Source of the DNA: DAOTVS01 sp034436375 | Lineage (GTDB): Bacteria > Chloroflexota > Anaerolineae > SpSt-313 | Assembly (NCBI GenBank): GCA_034436375.1 | Contig: DAOTVS010000335.1 | Location: forward strand, 1-21,209 | Direction: 5' to 3' | DNA length: 21,209 bases | Shown here: positions 14,459 to 21,209 of the stretch, piece by piece | Layout of the letters: each line of letters begins with the position of its first letter | How positions within the stretch are numbered: the first letter of the stretch is position 1 | The notes under the pieces: generated by a model | What the model saw: only the letters and a program-made list of their open reading frames with translations | Told to the model about the DNA's origin: nothing | Databases searched by the model: none | Made by a program: the position numbers and the translations under genes

Positions 14459-16510
14459 CTACTTCACTCCATAAAAAGTGATAAAGGCCACATGGCCCCG
14501 GTAGTCCAGGTGGTTGATCATGACCCCATGAGGAATAAAGTCGCGCAGGACCTGCTGCGCCCGCGTATCATCGGGGTGTACGATGAAAAGCACGGGCCCC
14601 TTGATCTGTGAGAGCGGCGGTTTGGTAGGGTCCAGGACACTGATTTCGCCGGCCCAATCGTGGGGCGTCACTCGAAACTGGGCGCGCACCGCCCTGCCCT
14701 CGTACCAGTTGGGCCAGACCTTGATATAGGCAGGGCCCTCGGCGGCGAATTCATCGATAACCTTGGCCATCTCCAGCGAGATCGAATAATTGCCCTGCAG
14801 AGAGATATTCACATAGTCGCGGAAATAGGCCTGTGCGGTCTCGCGCAGCTCAAAGCCCAGCAGGGCCACCAACACGACCACGGCAACGACGTTGAGATGC
14901 AGAGACAAATGGCCGTCCCACGAAAGCCGGCGTTGCCCAGGCAGGCCCAGCGAGAATGAGAGCGGCGCCGCTCCACGGCCGCGCTCCCAGGCGCAGAACC
15001 GCTGGTAAAGGAGCGCCAGGGGCAGCGACGCCAGCAGATACACGGGGGCGATGACCCCCGAGGCCCGCACGGCATTGGGCACCTCCTGCGGAAAGCTCAC
15101 GGCCAACGCTTCTGGCAGAAGCATGGCCCCCACGAACAGGAGGACCAGCGCATTGTGACCGCGCCGCCAGCGCAAAAGGGCGTATGCGACACCGCATACC
15201 AGGAGCACTCCACTGATCAGGCCCAACTCAGGCTGGAACGGGACATTGATGTAGAACATGCCGTCGCCCACGCCGTTGAACATGCCCAGCGAGCGCCAGA
15301 CGTTACCCGCCAGGACCCTCAACACGTCGTGGGGCACGGGCACTTCGGCGCTGGTAATACGGCTGGCCACGCGCAGCAGGTAGATCTGGGGTTCCTCCAG
15401 CGCATAGCGCGCCAGGGGCAGATAAACCCCCAACGCCCCCAGCACGAGCCCCGGCAGCCCCCAGCCGTAACGGGCCAACGCCCCCCGCCCAGCGAGCAGG
15501 AACTCGACCGCCAGCGCTCCGACCAGCACGGGCGGCAGGATCAGCGTCGAGTTGTAGGTATACAGGCTCAGGCCCAGGAGCATGCCCAACAGGACGAAAT
15601 CCTGCGCCCTGGCGCTGCGCAGGGCGCGTACCGTCAGATAGATCAGCCCCAGGACCATCAGCGGCACCAGCACAGCCCGGTAACCGGTGCGGCTGAGGAT
15701 CACATGCCATTTGCTGACGGCCAGCAGGGCCGCCGCCAGCAGGCCCGCCGGGCGATTGTAAAGATCGCTCGCCACACCATAGAGAGTTGCGATGGTTGCC
15801 AGGCCGACAAAAGCACTGGTAAACTTGATGGCGAAAAAGCTCAGGCTAAAGAGCTTGCCATAGAGCGCAATCAGGTAGAAAAACAGCGACTCGCGCCCCG
15901 GGTAGCGGGGGCAGAAGATCATGAACTGCCCCTGCATGATGTCGCGCGCGTTCTCGTAATTCATGGGCATATCGACGCCCATCTCAGCCGGGATGGCATC
16001 GAGCTGCCTCAGGCGCAAATACGCCCCCACCGCCAGGATGACCAACAGAATCACGATGTGCCAGGGCACCACGATCCCCTGTTTCCTTCCAAGGGCCCTG
16101 CCCTTGAAAAAGGCGGCCGGCCAGGCGTGGGGCAGGGCGAAGGCCAGGTAGACGAGCACGAGCCCCGCCAGCCAGGCTAAGGTCGGCAGGGGGCGAAAGA
16201 GATTGCCGCTGAACCCCGGAAAGGCCGCACCCCACAGAATGAGCGCCAGAACGAGCGGCACAATCCGCGGCGCCCGGGCACAAGCGGCCGGGACCACCCG
16301 CAGGCGCTCAAGCGGCTGGCGGTACGATATCAGGCCAAAGGCCAGCGCCCCGCCAATCAACACGACCCAGGCCCACACCGGCGCCGGGCGCTGGTCGATG
16401 CGCCATTGAGCCCAGATGCCCACTCCAAACACCAGGACCGTCGCCAGGGCTGCCAGGCTCGCAGAGACAGGCCACGAGGCAATATCAAGACGTCGCTTAG
16501 TTTGGCTCAT
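14459..16510 (-). CDS. GT39/PMT-like integral membrane glycosyltransferase
   Basis: This is a 683-residue polytopic protein. About 150 N-terminal residues carry four or so membrane segments before the conserved first loop EMGVDMPMNYENARDI (about 176-191). PGRESLFFYLIALYGKLF follows, corresponding to the HPTLFFYLQA loop of the upstream paralogue. D180 is present, but the usual adjacent Glu is not (D-M-P instead of D-E-A). The candidate acid is E186, so the active-site geometry differs from standard PMT proteins. After the membrane part, a soluble C-terminal domain (about 560-683) contains YIKVWPNWYEGR. I start it at ATG 16510, which overlaps the end of the upstream gene by 14 nt and gives a normal MSQTKRR start. 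Extending further upstream would read through the neighbour's coding end. The likely role is transfer from a polyprenyl-phosphate sugar on the outer membrane face; the acceptor is unknown. Confidence 0.87.
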   Translation of the reverse strand: MSQTKRRLDIASWPVSASLAALATVLVFGVGIWAQWRIDQRPAPVWAWVVLIGGALAFGLISYRQPLERLRVVPAACARAPRIVPLVLALILWGAAFPGFSGNLFRPLPTLAWLAGLVLVYLAFALPHAWPAAFFKGRALGRKQGIVVPWHIVILLVILAVGAYLRLRQLDAIPAEMGVDMPMNYENARDIMQGQFMIFCPRYPGRESLFFYLIALYGKLFSLSFFAIKFTSAFVGLATIATLYGVASDLYNRPAGLLAAALLAVSKWHVILSRTGYRAVLVPLMVLGLIYLTVRALRSARAQDFVLLGMLLGLSLYTYNSTLILPPVLVGALAVEFLLAGRGALARYGWGLPGLVLGALGVYLPLARYALEEPQIYLLRVASRITSAEVPVPHDVLRVLAGNVWRSLGMFNGVGDGMFYINVPFQPELGLISGVLLVCGVAYALLRWRRGHNALVLLFVGAMLLPEALAVSFPQEVPNAVRASGVIAPVYLLASLPLALLYQRFCAWERGRGAAPLSFSLGLPGQRRLSWDGHLSLHLNVVAVVVLVALLGFELRETAQAYFRDYVNISLQGNYSISLEMAKVIDEFAAEGPAYIKVWPNWYEGRAVRAQFRVTPHDWAGEISVLDPTKPPLSQIKGPVLFIVHPDDTRAQQVLRDFIPHGVMINHLDYRGHVAFITFYGVK

Positions 16511-18476
16511 AGGCTGTAAACAGCAACTCCCCCGAGGGGTCCCGGAATTCTCGCCACTTGCCAGTTGGGTATGAAAGCTCGACCTGCGCCACTTCGTCCT
16601 TACGCTCCGGCAGAAAGATGAACACCGGCCGCTTGCCGGGCTTGACAAAGGTAGGGGGCCCCGAGAGGGGAGCCAACACATCCTCGCCTTCGACCTGCGG
16701 CGCCAAAAAACGCGTGTTAGGGAAGTCGGCATACATACGGGGCGCGCCGAAAAAGTAGTAGCGATACTGCGGCCCCAGTGAGCGCAGATAGTAGCCCATC
16801 TCCTGGCCGACCTCGGTGTTCAGGTCGGCATAGGCCTTGGTGTGGCTGTAGGATCCAAAGTAGAACCCGAGGCTGATCACCGCCAGCAGCACGACAAAGG
16901 CGCCGACGATTACATGGGTAGACGAGCGCTGCCAGCGGAATGCGCGCTCGGCCACATCGGCTGCCAGGGTGATGCCCACGGCAATGAATGCACTGACCGG
17001 CACAATGGTCAGCACGATACGCTGCGAGTTGGGCGGATTCTCCAGCATCATGCCGCCAAAGATCAGCACGGCCCAGAACCAGAAGGAGAAAAGCGCATAT
17101 TTGCTCTCGCGCAGGTGCAGCAGTGCGTACACCAGGCCAAATGTAAAAGGCACTGCCGCGACGACATCGAGCAGAGGCATGCCCGGCCGGTAAAAGACGC
17201 CCGGGTCTGGGTAGTAGTGAAAAGCCAGCACCGACTTGACCACCTGCTCCTCAAGCACACGGACCGTGCTGATATGGAAGAAATCGGCTGTGCGCTGAAG
17301 GTAGCCGTTGGCATAGATCGCCAACTGCGCAGTGCGGGCCGTGAAATCCTGCGGGTGGCGGGCAAAGAAGAGAAAGAGCGGCCAACCCGTGAGGGCAAAC
17401 GCGCCGCCCAGGACGGTGAGGCTGCCCCGATGAGTGGACCAAAAGCCGGGTGTGCGCCAGGCCGTCCAGATGAGCCAGGCCACCAGGACGATCGGGATCA
17501 CGCGGGAGCCCATGTAGGCATATTGGTCGAGCCCCAGCAACAGGCCCGAGAGCGCAAAGAGCTCAATCCGCCGCTTGCGCAGCCCCAACAGAAGGAGGAA
17601 AAAGGCCGCCGTGGCCAGGAAGGGATCTATCATGTTGTTGAGGCCCAGGCGGGAAAAGTGGATGGCATAGTGGTAACAGGCGAGATAGAAGGCAGAGATC
17701 AGAGCGATTCGCCGGTCGAAGAGCTCCTTCGCCAGCAGATACAGCGCTGGGACGGTCAGCGCACCGGCCAGGGCCGGCACAACGCGCAGAGCCACTGTCG
17801 TAGCCCCCAGGAGCCCAACCGGGACCGCTTGCAGGTAGAAGAAGAGGGTAGGGTGCGAGAGCCAGCCGGTAGCAAAGGGGTTGGTCGATGTGCCCTGCAG
17901 CACAGCCACAGCCTCCTGGCCCATGGAGGCCTCGTCGCCACCCAGCACCCAGGGAATGTGGCTGAGTCCGATCAGGCGCGCTATTGCGGCCACGACAAAG
18001 AGGGCAAGCACCAGGGCCGGCTCCCAGGGGCTGGCGCGCAAACAACTGGGGATAGAGGGCAGCCAGGCCCGCAAGGCGGCGAAATCGGTCACGGCCGCCA
18101 GATAGAGGAGCAGCGCCCCTGCCCAGAGGGCCAGCAAGGCATAGCCCTGGCCGGCCGTCAGGGGGTTCGCCGCAAGGCCGCCTACCACCAGGATGATCAG
18201 AATGCTCAAGAGGACAGGCACGAGGCGCCAGCGCTTTGCGCGCAGCCACATGAACTCCGGTCCCCACCAGCTGGCCACCGCCCTGCCCAGTGGAGGCGCG
18301 GGCGCAGAGCTGACCAGGCCGATGGCCGTCATGAACAGGACCGAAGCCAGGGCATAGATGAAAACCGCATCTCCGAGGTAGTTACGGCGCCTGGCAAGAT
18401 AGTACTCGGCCACCGCCGCCAGCGCCAGGGCTGCCACCAGACAGACCGCAGACAGGCGACGTGCTCGTGGGCTCAT
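16497..18476 (-). CDS. GT39/PMT-like integral membrane glycosyltransferase with canonical DE motif
   Basis: This is a 659-residue polytopic protein. An N-terminal extension of about 150 residues has four predicted membrane segments and is followed by the PMT_2-type core. LGGDEASMGQEAV places D181-E182 in the first outer loop after a membrane helix (about 154-170), and LSHPTLFFYL (206-215) follows. This is the usual acidic pair and HP motif of GT-C enzymes using polyprenyl-phosphate sugars. The last 120 or so residues are a predicted soluble domain (RYYFFGAPRMYADFPNTRFL). The start ATG overlaps the stop of the GT4 gene as ATGA, with GAGG just upstream, so the two are translationally coupled. 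It resembles its downstream neighbour in the extended N-terminus and C-terminal domain, which suggests tandem duplication. Donor and acceptor cannot be told from the sequence. Confidence 0.9.
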   Translation of the reverse strand: MSPRARRLSAVCLVAALALAAVAEYYLARRRNYLGDAVFIYALASVLFMTAIGLVSSAPAPPLGRAVASWWGPEFMWLRAKRWRLVPVLLSILIILVVGGLAANPLTAGQGYALLALWAGALLLYLAAVTDFAALRAWLPSIPSCLRASPWEPALVLALFVVAAIARLIGLSHIPWVLGGDEASMGQEAVAVLQGTSTNPFATGWLSHPTLFFYLQAVPVGLLGATTVALRVVPALAGALTVPALYLLAKELFDRRIALISAFYLACYHYAIHFSRLGLNNMIDPFLATAAFFLLLLGLRKRRIELFALSGLLLGLDQYAYMGSRVIPIVLVAWLIWTAWRTPGFWSTHRGSLTVLGGAFALTGWPLFLFFARHPQDFTARTAQLAIYANGYLQRTADFFHISTVRVLEEQVVKSVLAFHYYPDPGVFYRPGMPLLDVVAAVPFTFGLVYALLHLRESKYALFSFWFWAVLIFGGMMLENPPNSQRIVLTIVPVSAFIAVGITLAADVAERAFRWQRSSTHVIVGAFVVLLAVISLGFYFGSYSHTKAYADLNTEVGQEMGYYLRSLGPQYRYYFFGAPRMYADFPNTRFLAPQVEGEDVLAPLSGPPTFVKPGKRPVFIFLPERKDEVAQVELSYPTGKWREFRDPSGELLFTAYEPN

Positions 18477-19642
18477 GTTTCCTCAACCCTGCCCCCGCGC
18501 TTGCCCTTTCCGATGAGGCTCTCCAACAGTTCTTCGTACTCGATAATAGTACGTTGGGTATTGAAAATGCTGCGCACCTGCTCATAGCTGCGCAGGTAGG
18601 GCTCGGGAGCCGTGAGCATCTCCACCAGCCCCTCGGCAATGGCCTGCGGGTCTTGCGGGCGCACCAGCTTGCCCATGCCGGTGACGCGCACAGCCTCGCG
18701 CGCGCCGGGTATGTCGGTCGTGACCAACGGCGTGCCACAGAGCATGGCCTCGACCTGCACACTGGGAAAACAATCAGTGCGGCTGGGAATGGCAAAGGCG
18801 TCACAGAGGGCATAAAAGTTCGCCAGACGCTGGCGGTCAGTCACGAGGCCGAGGAAAACGATCCGGCTGGCATTCTGATCGACCAAATGCTTCCAGCGGC
18901 CATAAAAGTTCTCATAGACCACATTCCTTTCACCCGCATAGACAAATCGCACCGTTGGCAACTTGTCCGCGACCAGGGGCATGGCCTGCAGCAGATAGTC
19001 AAAGCCCTTCTCTTCCACAAAGCGCCCGGCAAAACCCACCACGGGCATGCCCTCCAACCCCAACTCACGCCGCAGGGCCGTGACCTGTTCAGGAACAGGC
19101 CGCGGTATCTCGATGGGCGGGTAGATGGCGCGGGTCTTGGCGAGAAAAGGATTGAGAAAGACCGAGTTGTTGGCATAGTCCTGGCTGTGGGTGGTGATCG
19201 CGTCGCTCCAGCGCAGCGATTGGGTCATCATCGCCGTGACCGTGCGCTCGACGAACTGGTTAAACAGGCCATCCGGCATGACCAAGTCGCCGTGGTCGGT
19301 AAAGACCACCGGCTTGTGCACCCGGCGCGCCAACCAGGCGGCGATGGGCGCTTCCATCAAAGGGGCGTGCAGGTGCACCACATCATGCTCGCGCACCAGG
19401 CGGGCACACACAGCCGGGAAGGTAGGCATCAACACACCTCGGCTCAGCCGGCCGATGGTGGGCACACGCACAATCCGTACGCCATTGAGTTGATCCTGTA
19501 GGGGAAGATCCTTCCTGTACTGTGCACAGAGGACAGTCACCTGATGGCCATGCCGGGCCATCCCTTCCGCAAGCCGCTGGGCATAGGCTGTCAGGCCCGT
19601 CCAATGCGGATAATAGTACATCAGGACGGTAAGGATTCTCAT
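18473..19642 (-). CDS. GT4-family glycosyltransferase (GT-B fold)
   Basis: This is a 389-residue soluble or peripheral protein with two Rossmann-like halves. The N-terminal half has MRILTVLMYYYPHWTGLT, with the glycine-containing donor/acceptor loop near 13-20, and DVVHLHAP (87-94). The C-terminal half has GFAGRFVEEKG (203-213, conserved R207 and K212), then the GT4 sugar-nucleotide motif as D290-x7-E298 in PSRTDCFPSVQVEAMLCGTP. The first Glu of the usual E-x7-E is replaced by Asp, a conservative change. It would transfer a sugar from a nucleotide donor on the cytoplasmic side, probably to a lipid-linked or glycan acceptor made for the membrane enzymes encoded downstream. ATG 19642 lies about 45 nt after the predicted transcription start, with GGGAG about 13 nt upstream. 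It is the first gene of this run, and its stop overlaps the next start as ATGA. Confidence 0.93.
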   Translation of the reverse strand: MRILTVLMYYYPHWTGLTAYAQRLAEGMARHGHQVTVLCAQYRKDLPLQDQLNGVRIVRVPTIGRLSRGVLMPTFPAVCARLVREHDVVHLHAPLMEAPIAAWLARRVHKPVVFTDHGDLVMPDGLFNQFVERTVTAMMTQSLRWSDAITTHSQDYANNSVFLNPFLAKTRAIYPPIEIPRPVPEQVTALRRELGLEGMPVVGFAGRFVEEKGFDYLLQAMPLVADKLPTVRFVYAGERNVVYENFYGRWKHLVDQNASRIVFLGLVTDRQRLANFYALCDAFAIPSRTDCFPSVQVEAMLCGTPLVTTDIPGAREAVRVTGMGKLVRPQDPQAIAEGLVEMLTAPEPYLRSYEQVRSIFNTQRTIIEYEELLESLIGKGKRGGRVEET

Positions 19643-19670
19643 GTAATGCCGTCAACTCCCGGTAATGATG

Positions 19671-19684
19671 GCCGGTCCCCCGGC
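19671..19684 (-). promoter_or_regulatory. Small GC hairpin at the start of the GT4 leader
   Basis: GCCGG (19671-19675) and CCGGC (19680-19684) form a 5-bp stem with a TCCC loop on the plus strand. It falls at the very 5' end of the predicted transcript and could stabilise it. Confidence 0.25.
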
Positions 19685-19697
19685 AGGAATGGGCGCT

Positions 19698-19726
19698 ATT
19701 ATAACATGCTTCAAGTTGTCCAGCAA
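19698..19726 (-). promoter_or_regulatory. Putative sigma-70 promoter for the GT4-to-YYY gene run
   Basis: On the minus strand a perfect TATAAT (19698-19703) lies 17 nt downstream of TTGCTG (19721-19726), a poor -35 box. A better TGGACA lies too close, with a 13-nt spacer. The region is AT-rich compared with its surroundings and sits in the 139-nt gap before the GT4 gene. The predicted start is near 19690. Confidence 0.6.
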
Positions 19727-19781
19727 GACTAATAATCCTGCACGCATTATGTAAGCATCCGTGCCGTTTTCCTGCGCGCCG

Positions 19782-21209
19782 CTAATTCTGACCCGTGGTT
19801 TTCTGCGCTTGCAGCAGGAGCGCGCGCAGCTCCGCCGCCGAGAGGGCCTGCTCCTTCTTGAAGATGAGCGTGCGCGGGTGATCATAGACGGCATAAGATT
19901 CGTCAGCACGGCCAAGGTCGAGCACCAGCGGCGCGATGCGCACAGACTGGAGGAGCGCCGGCTTGGGCAGAGGGGTGCCGGCCAGGGGCTCATCGACGAT
20001 GGCCAGCGGCCCCAGCCGCGGATAGTTGGTGCGCACGTCGACCAGACGGAAGCCCAGTTGCTCGGCAAAGAGCAGGCGGTAATAGGCGGAGGTCAGGGGG
20101 TAGCGCTCGCCCAGGCGCCCGATGGTGCCGTAGAGGCGCTGGCTGGCCAGGACAATATAGTCCGACTGCTGCAACCCCGCCACCAGCTGGTCGAGCTTGG
20201 CGGCATCATCGGGAGCAAAGGGATCAAGCCAGAGGTAGTGAAAGCGCCCATCGGCGTTCGGGGTGCCAGCAACAGGCAGAGGGTCCCCCCAGTACTCGAC
20301 CGCCAGGACGGAGCCCTGCGGCGCCGTCTGGGTCAGCCAGCGGCTTGCCACGATCCAGGGGTGCGTGCGCCCGTAGATGCTGACAAAAGCGAGGGCATAG
20401 AGCAGGGTGGGCACAAAGACCAGCGCCGTCACAATCCCCGGCAGCCTCCCGGTTCGTAGTAAGGGAGAGGGGGTTCGTAGTGCGCCGTTCTGCTCAATAG
20501 CAGAATCCTCATGGCAGCGCCACGGCGCACTGACGTGCGCACTATGCCCCCCCCTCTCCCTTACTACAAGCCCGTCCAGGCTCCCAAGGGCCAGCGCTGC
20601 GGCCAGGCAGAGCCAGGGGATGAGGGGGCTCAGGTAGCGGGGAAAGCGGGCGTACAGGCCGCCCACGATGAGAAAATAGGGCCAGACCCACGCCAGAATG
20701 ACGACATCCTCGCGCTGTCGCATGCACACCCCACGGACGGTCAGCCACACGAGCCCGGCCAACCCAGCCAGGCCGAGAGGCAGGCCCAGAGACCAGATGG
20801 CGAGCTCCTGCACAGGGTACAGGTAGGGCAGGGTGCCGATGAACTGGCGCGTGTAGGGCAGGTCGATGCGCCCTGAGGCCATAGCGCTCTCCTGCAGCAG
20901 GCCCTGGCCAAAGCGGAACCAATCAATGAGGCTGTAGGGCTCGGCCACGAGGAAGGTAAGCAAGGCCGCCACCCCGCCCAACGCGAGCCCGAGCAGCCCC
21001 CACCCAAGCCGCGGGGTTTGTAGTGCGCATGTCAATGCGCCCTCATCCGCAAAGGGTGGGGACGAGGGCGCATTGACATGCGCACTACAAACCCGGGGCC
21101 TGAGCGCCCAGATCGTCCAGGCAACCCAGTTGACAAAGAGGAGGGGCAAGGCGCTGGTCTTCGTAGCCAGGGCCAGCCCGGTGTAGACCCCGCCCCACAG
21201 GCCCGCACG
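19782..21209 (-). CDS. GT39-like membrane glycosyltransferase, C-terminal part (5' end outside the window), with two in-frame palindromic insertions
   Basis: The frame is open to the right edge, where it reads GLWGGVYTGLALATKTSALP, a typical mid-protein membrane segment, so the N-terminus with the catalytic loop is missing. About 475 residues are present: several membrane segments, then a soluble end with RLYGTIGRLGERYPL, YPRLGPLAIVDEP and YAVYDHPRTLIFKKEQ. These match the end of the N-terminal half of the fusion protein encoded at 14454-9520, so the two are paralogues; here no YYY domain follows before the TAG at 19782. Counting from the first Met in the window (21149), residues about 19-46 and 195-232 are hydrophilic stretches encoded by palindromic DNA. 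They share the peptide SAHV[NS]AP and replace loops between membrane segments. The 139-nt gap to the GT4 gene suggests a separate transcription unit. Confidence 0.88.
   Translation of the reverse strand, partial: RAGLWGGVYTGLALATKTSALPLLFVNWVAWTIWALRPRVCSAHVNAPSSPPFADEGALTCALQTPRLGWGLLGLALGGVAALLTFLVAEPYSLIDWFRFGQGLLQESAMASGRIDLPYTRQFIGTLPYLYPVQELAIWSLGLPLGLAGLAGLVWLTVRGVCMRQREDVVILAWVWPYFLIVGGLYARFPRYLSPLIPWLCLAAALALGSLDGLVVRERGGHSAHVSAPWRCHEDSAIEQNGALRTPSPLLRTGRLPGIVTALVFVPTLLYALAFVSIYGRTHPWIVASRWLTQTAPQGSVLAVEYWGDPLPVAGTPNADGRFHYLWLDPFAPDDAAKLDQLVAGLQQSDYIVLASQRLYGTIGRLGERYPLTSAYYRLLFAEQLGFRLVDVRTNYPRLGPLAIVDEPLAGTPLPKPALLQSVRIAPLVLDLGRADESYAVYDHPRTLIFKKEQALSAAELRALLLQAQKTTGQN
20456..20567. 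repeat. Compound palindromic (REPIN-like) element inside a coding region
   Basis: The outer arms 20456-20473 (GTAGTAAGGGAGAGGGGG) and 20550-20567 are perfect 18-bp inverted repeats. Inside, GTAGTGCGCC (20477-20486) faces a near-matching inverted copy ending at 20545. GTGCGCCGT (20480-20488) pairs with ACGGCGCAC (20522-20530). TTCTGCT-CAAT-AGCAGAA (20488-20505) is a nested 7-bp hairpin. Read on the minus strand from 20545, the right half is ATAG-T followed by GCGCAC-GTCA-GTGCGC, a close relative of the element at 21014-21094. The gene's frame stays open through it. Confidence 0.85.
21014..21094. repeat. REPIN-like palindromic element, 81 bp, inserted in frame
   Basis: The arms 21014-21044 and 21064-21094 are perfect 31-bp inverted repeats around a 19-nt loop. 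Each arm contains GTAG followed by a small hairpin GCGCAT-GTCA-ATGCGC (left copy at 21025-21040). A GTAG foot plus hairpin, in two inverted copies, is the architecture described for REP sequences and REPINs mobilised by RAYT (TnpA_REP) proteins. The element is 81 nt, or 27 codons, and interrupts no frame. No RAYT gene is in this window. Confidence 0.9.

Noticed and set aside
16511..16732. Upstream extension of the 683-residue GT39-like gene to 757 residues
   Set aside because: The extra 74 residues are arginine- and serine-rich, lie entirely within the coding end of the upstream gene and lack GT39 character. ATG 16510 gives a natural start.
16842..18587. Plus-strand open frame of 581 codons
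   Set aside because: It is antisense to the GT39-like gene with the canonical DE motif and overlaps the GT4 gene. The composition is dominated by Q, R, G and H.

Overview
The window is GC-rich (roughly 60-65% by eye), and every supportable gene reads on the minus strand, so transcription runs from the right edge towards the left. The organism is most likely a member of the Chloroflexota (for example an Anaerolineae-type lineage). The basis is two proteins with the YYYxG motif of the Chlor_Arch_YYY / DUF2298 family beside an Agl23-like (TIGR03663-type) protein. From memory, that pair is known mainly from Chloroflexi and some archaea. No rRNA or marker gene confirms the assignment.

Layout from right to left (direction of transcription): (1) 21209-19782, the C-terminal part of a GT39-like membrane glycosyltransferase cut by the window edge. 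It carries two in-frame palindromic insertions. (2) A promoter near 19726-19698, then a tightly packed run of a GT4 glycosyltransferase (19642-18473), a GT39/PMT-like protein (18476-16497), a second GT39-like protein (16510-14459), a 1644-residue GT39-YYY fusion (14454-9520) and a stand-alone YYY protein (9449-6753). (3) A consensus sigma-70 promoter at 6634-6606, then two coupled genes: a degenerate Agl23-like protein (6534-4738) and an Agl23-like protein fused to a six-repeat NHL propeller (4721-1638). (4) An intergenic stretch of about 330 nt with a 37-bp perfect inverted repeat, then sucC (1302-124), the succinyl-CoA synthetase beta subunit, with its own weak promoter and leader hairpin.

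Read together, the central 19 kb looks like a membrane glycosylation locus. One cytoplasmic nucleotide-sugar glycosyltransferase (GT4) sits with six large polytopic proteins of the GT-C kind, which normally use polyprenyl-phosphate sugars on the outer face of the membrane. The YYY and Agl23-like families have no established biochemical role that I can name. Their co-occurrence suggests assembly, flipping or transfer of a lipid-linked glycan to surface protein or polymer; this is inference. sucC is a housekeeping neighbour without an evident link.

The most unusual feature is a set of palindromic elements. Two related REP/REPIN-like elements (GTAG followed by a small hairpin) are inserted in frame in the right-hand glycosyltransferase. 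A different 273-bp palindromic array of CGAAGG units is inserted in frame in the stand-alone YYY gene. A long perfect hairpin sits between operons.
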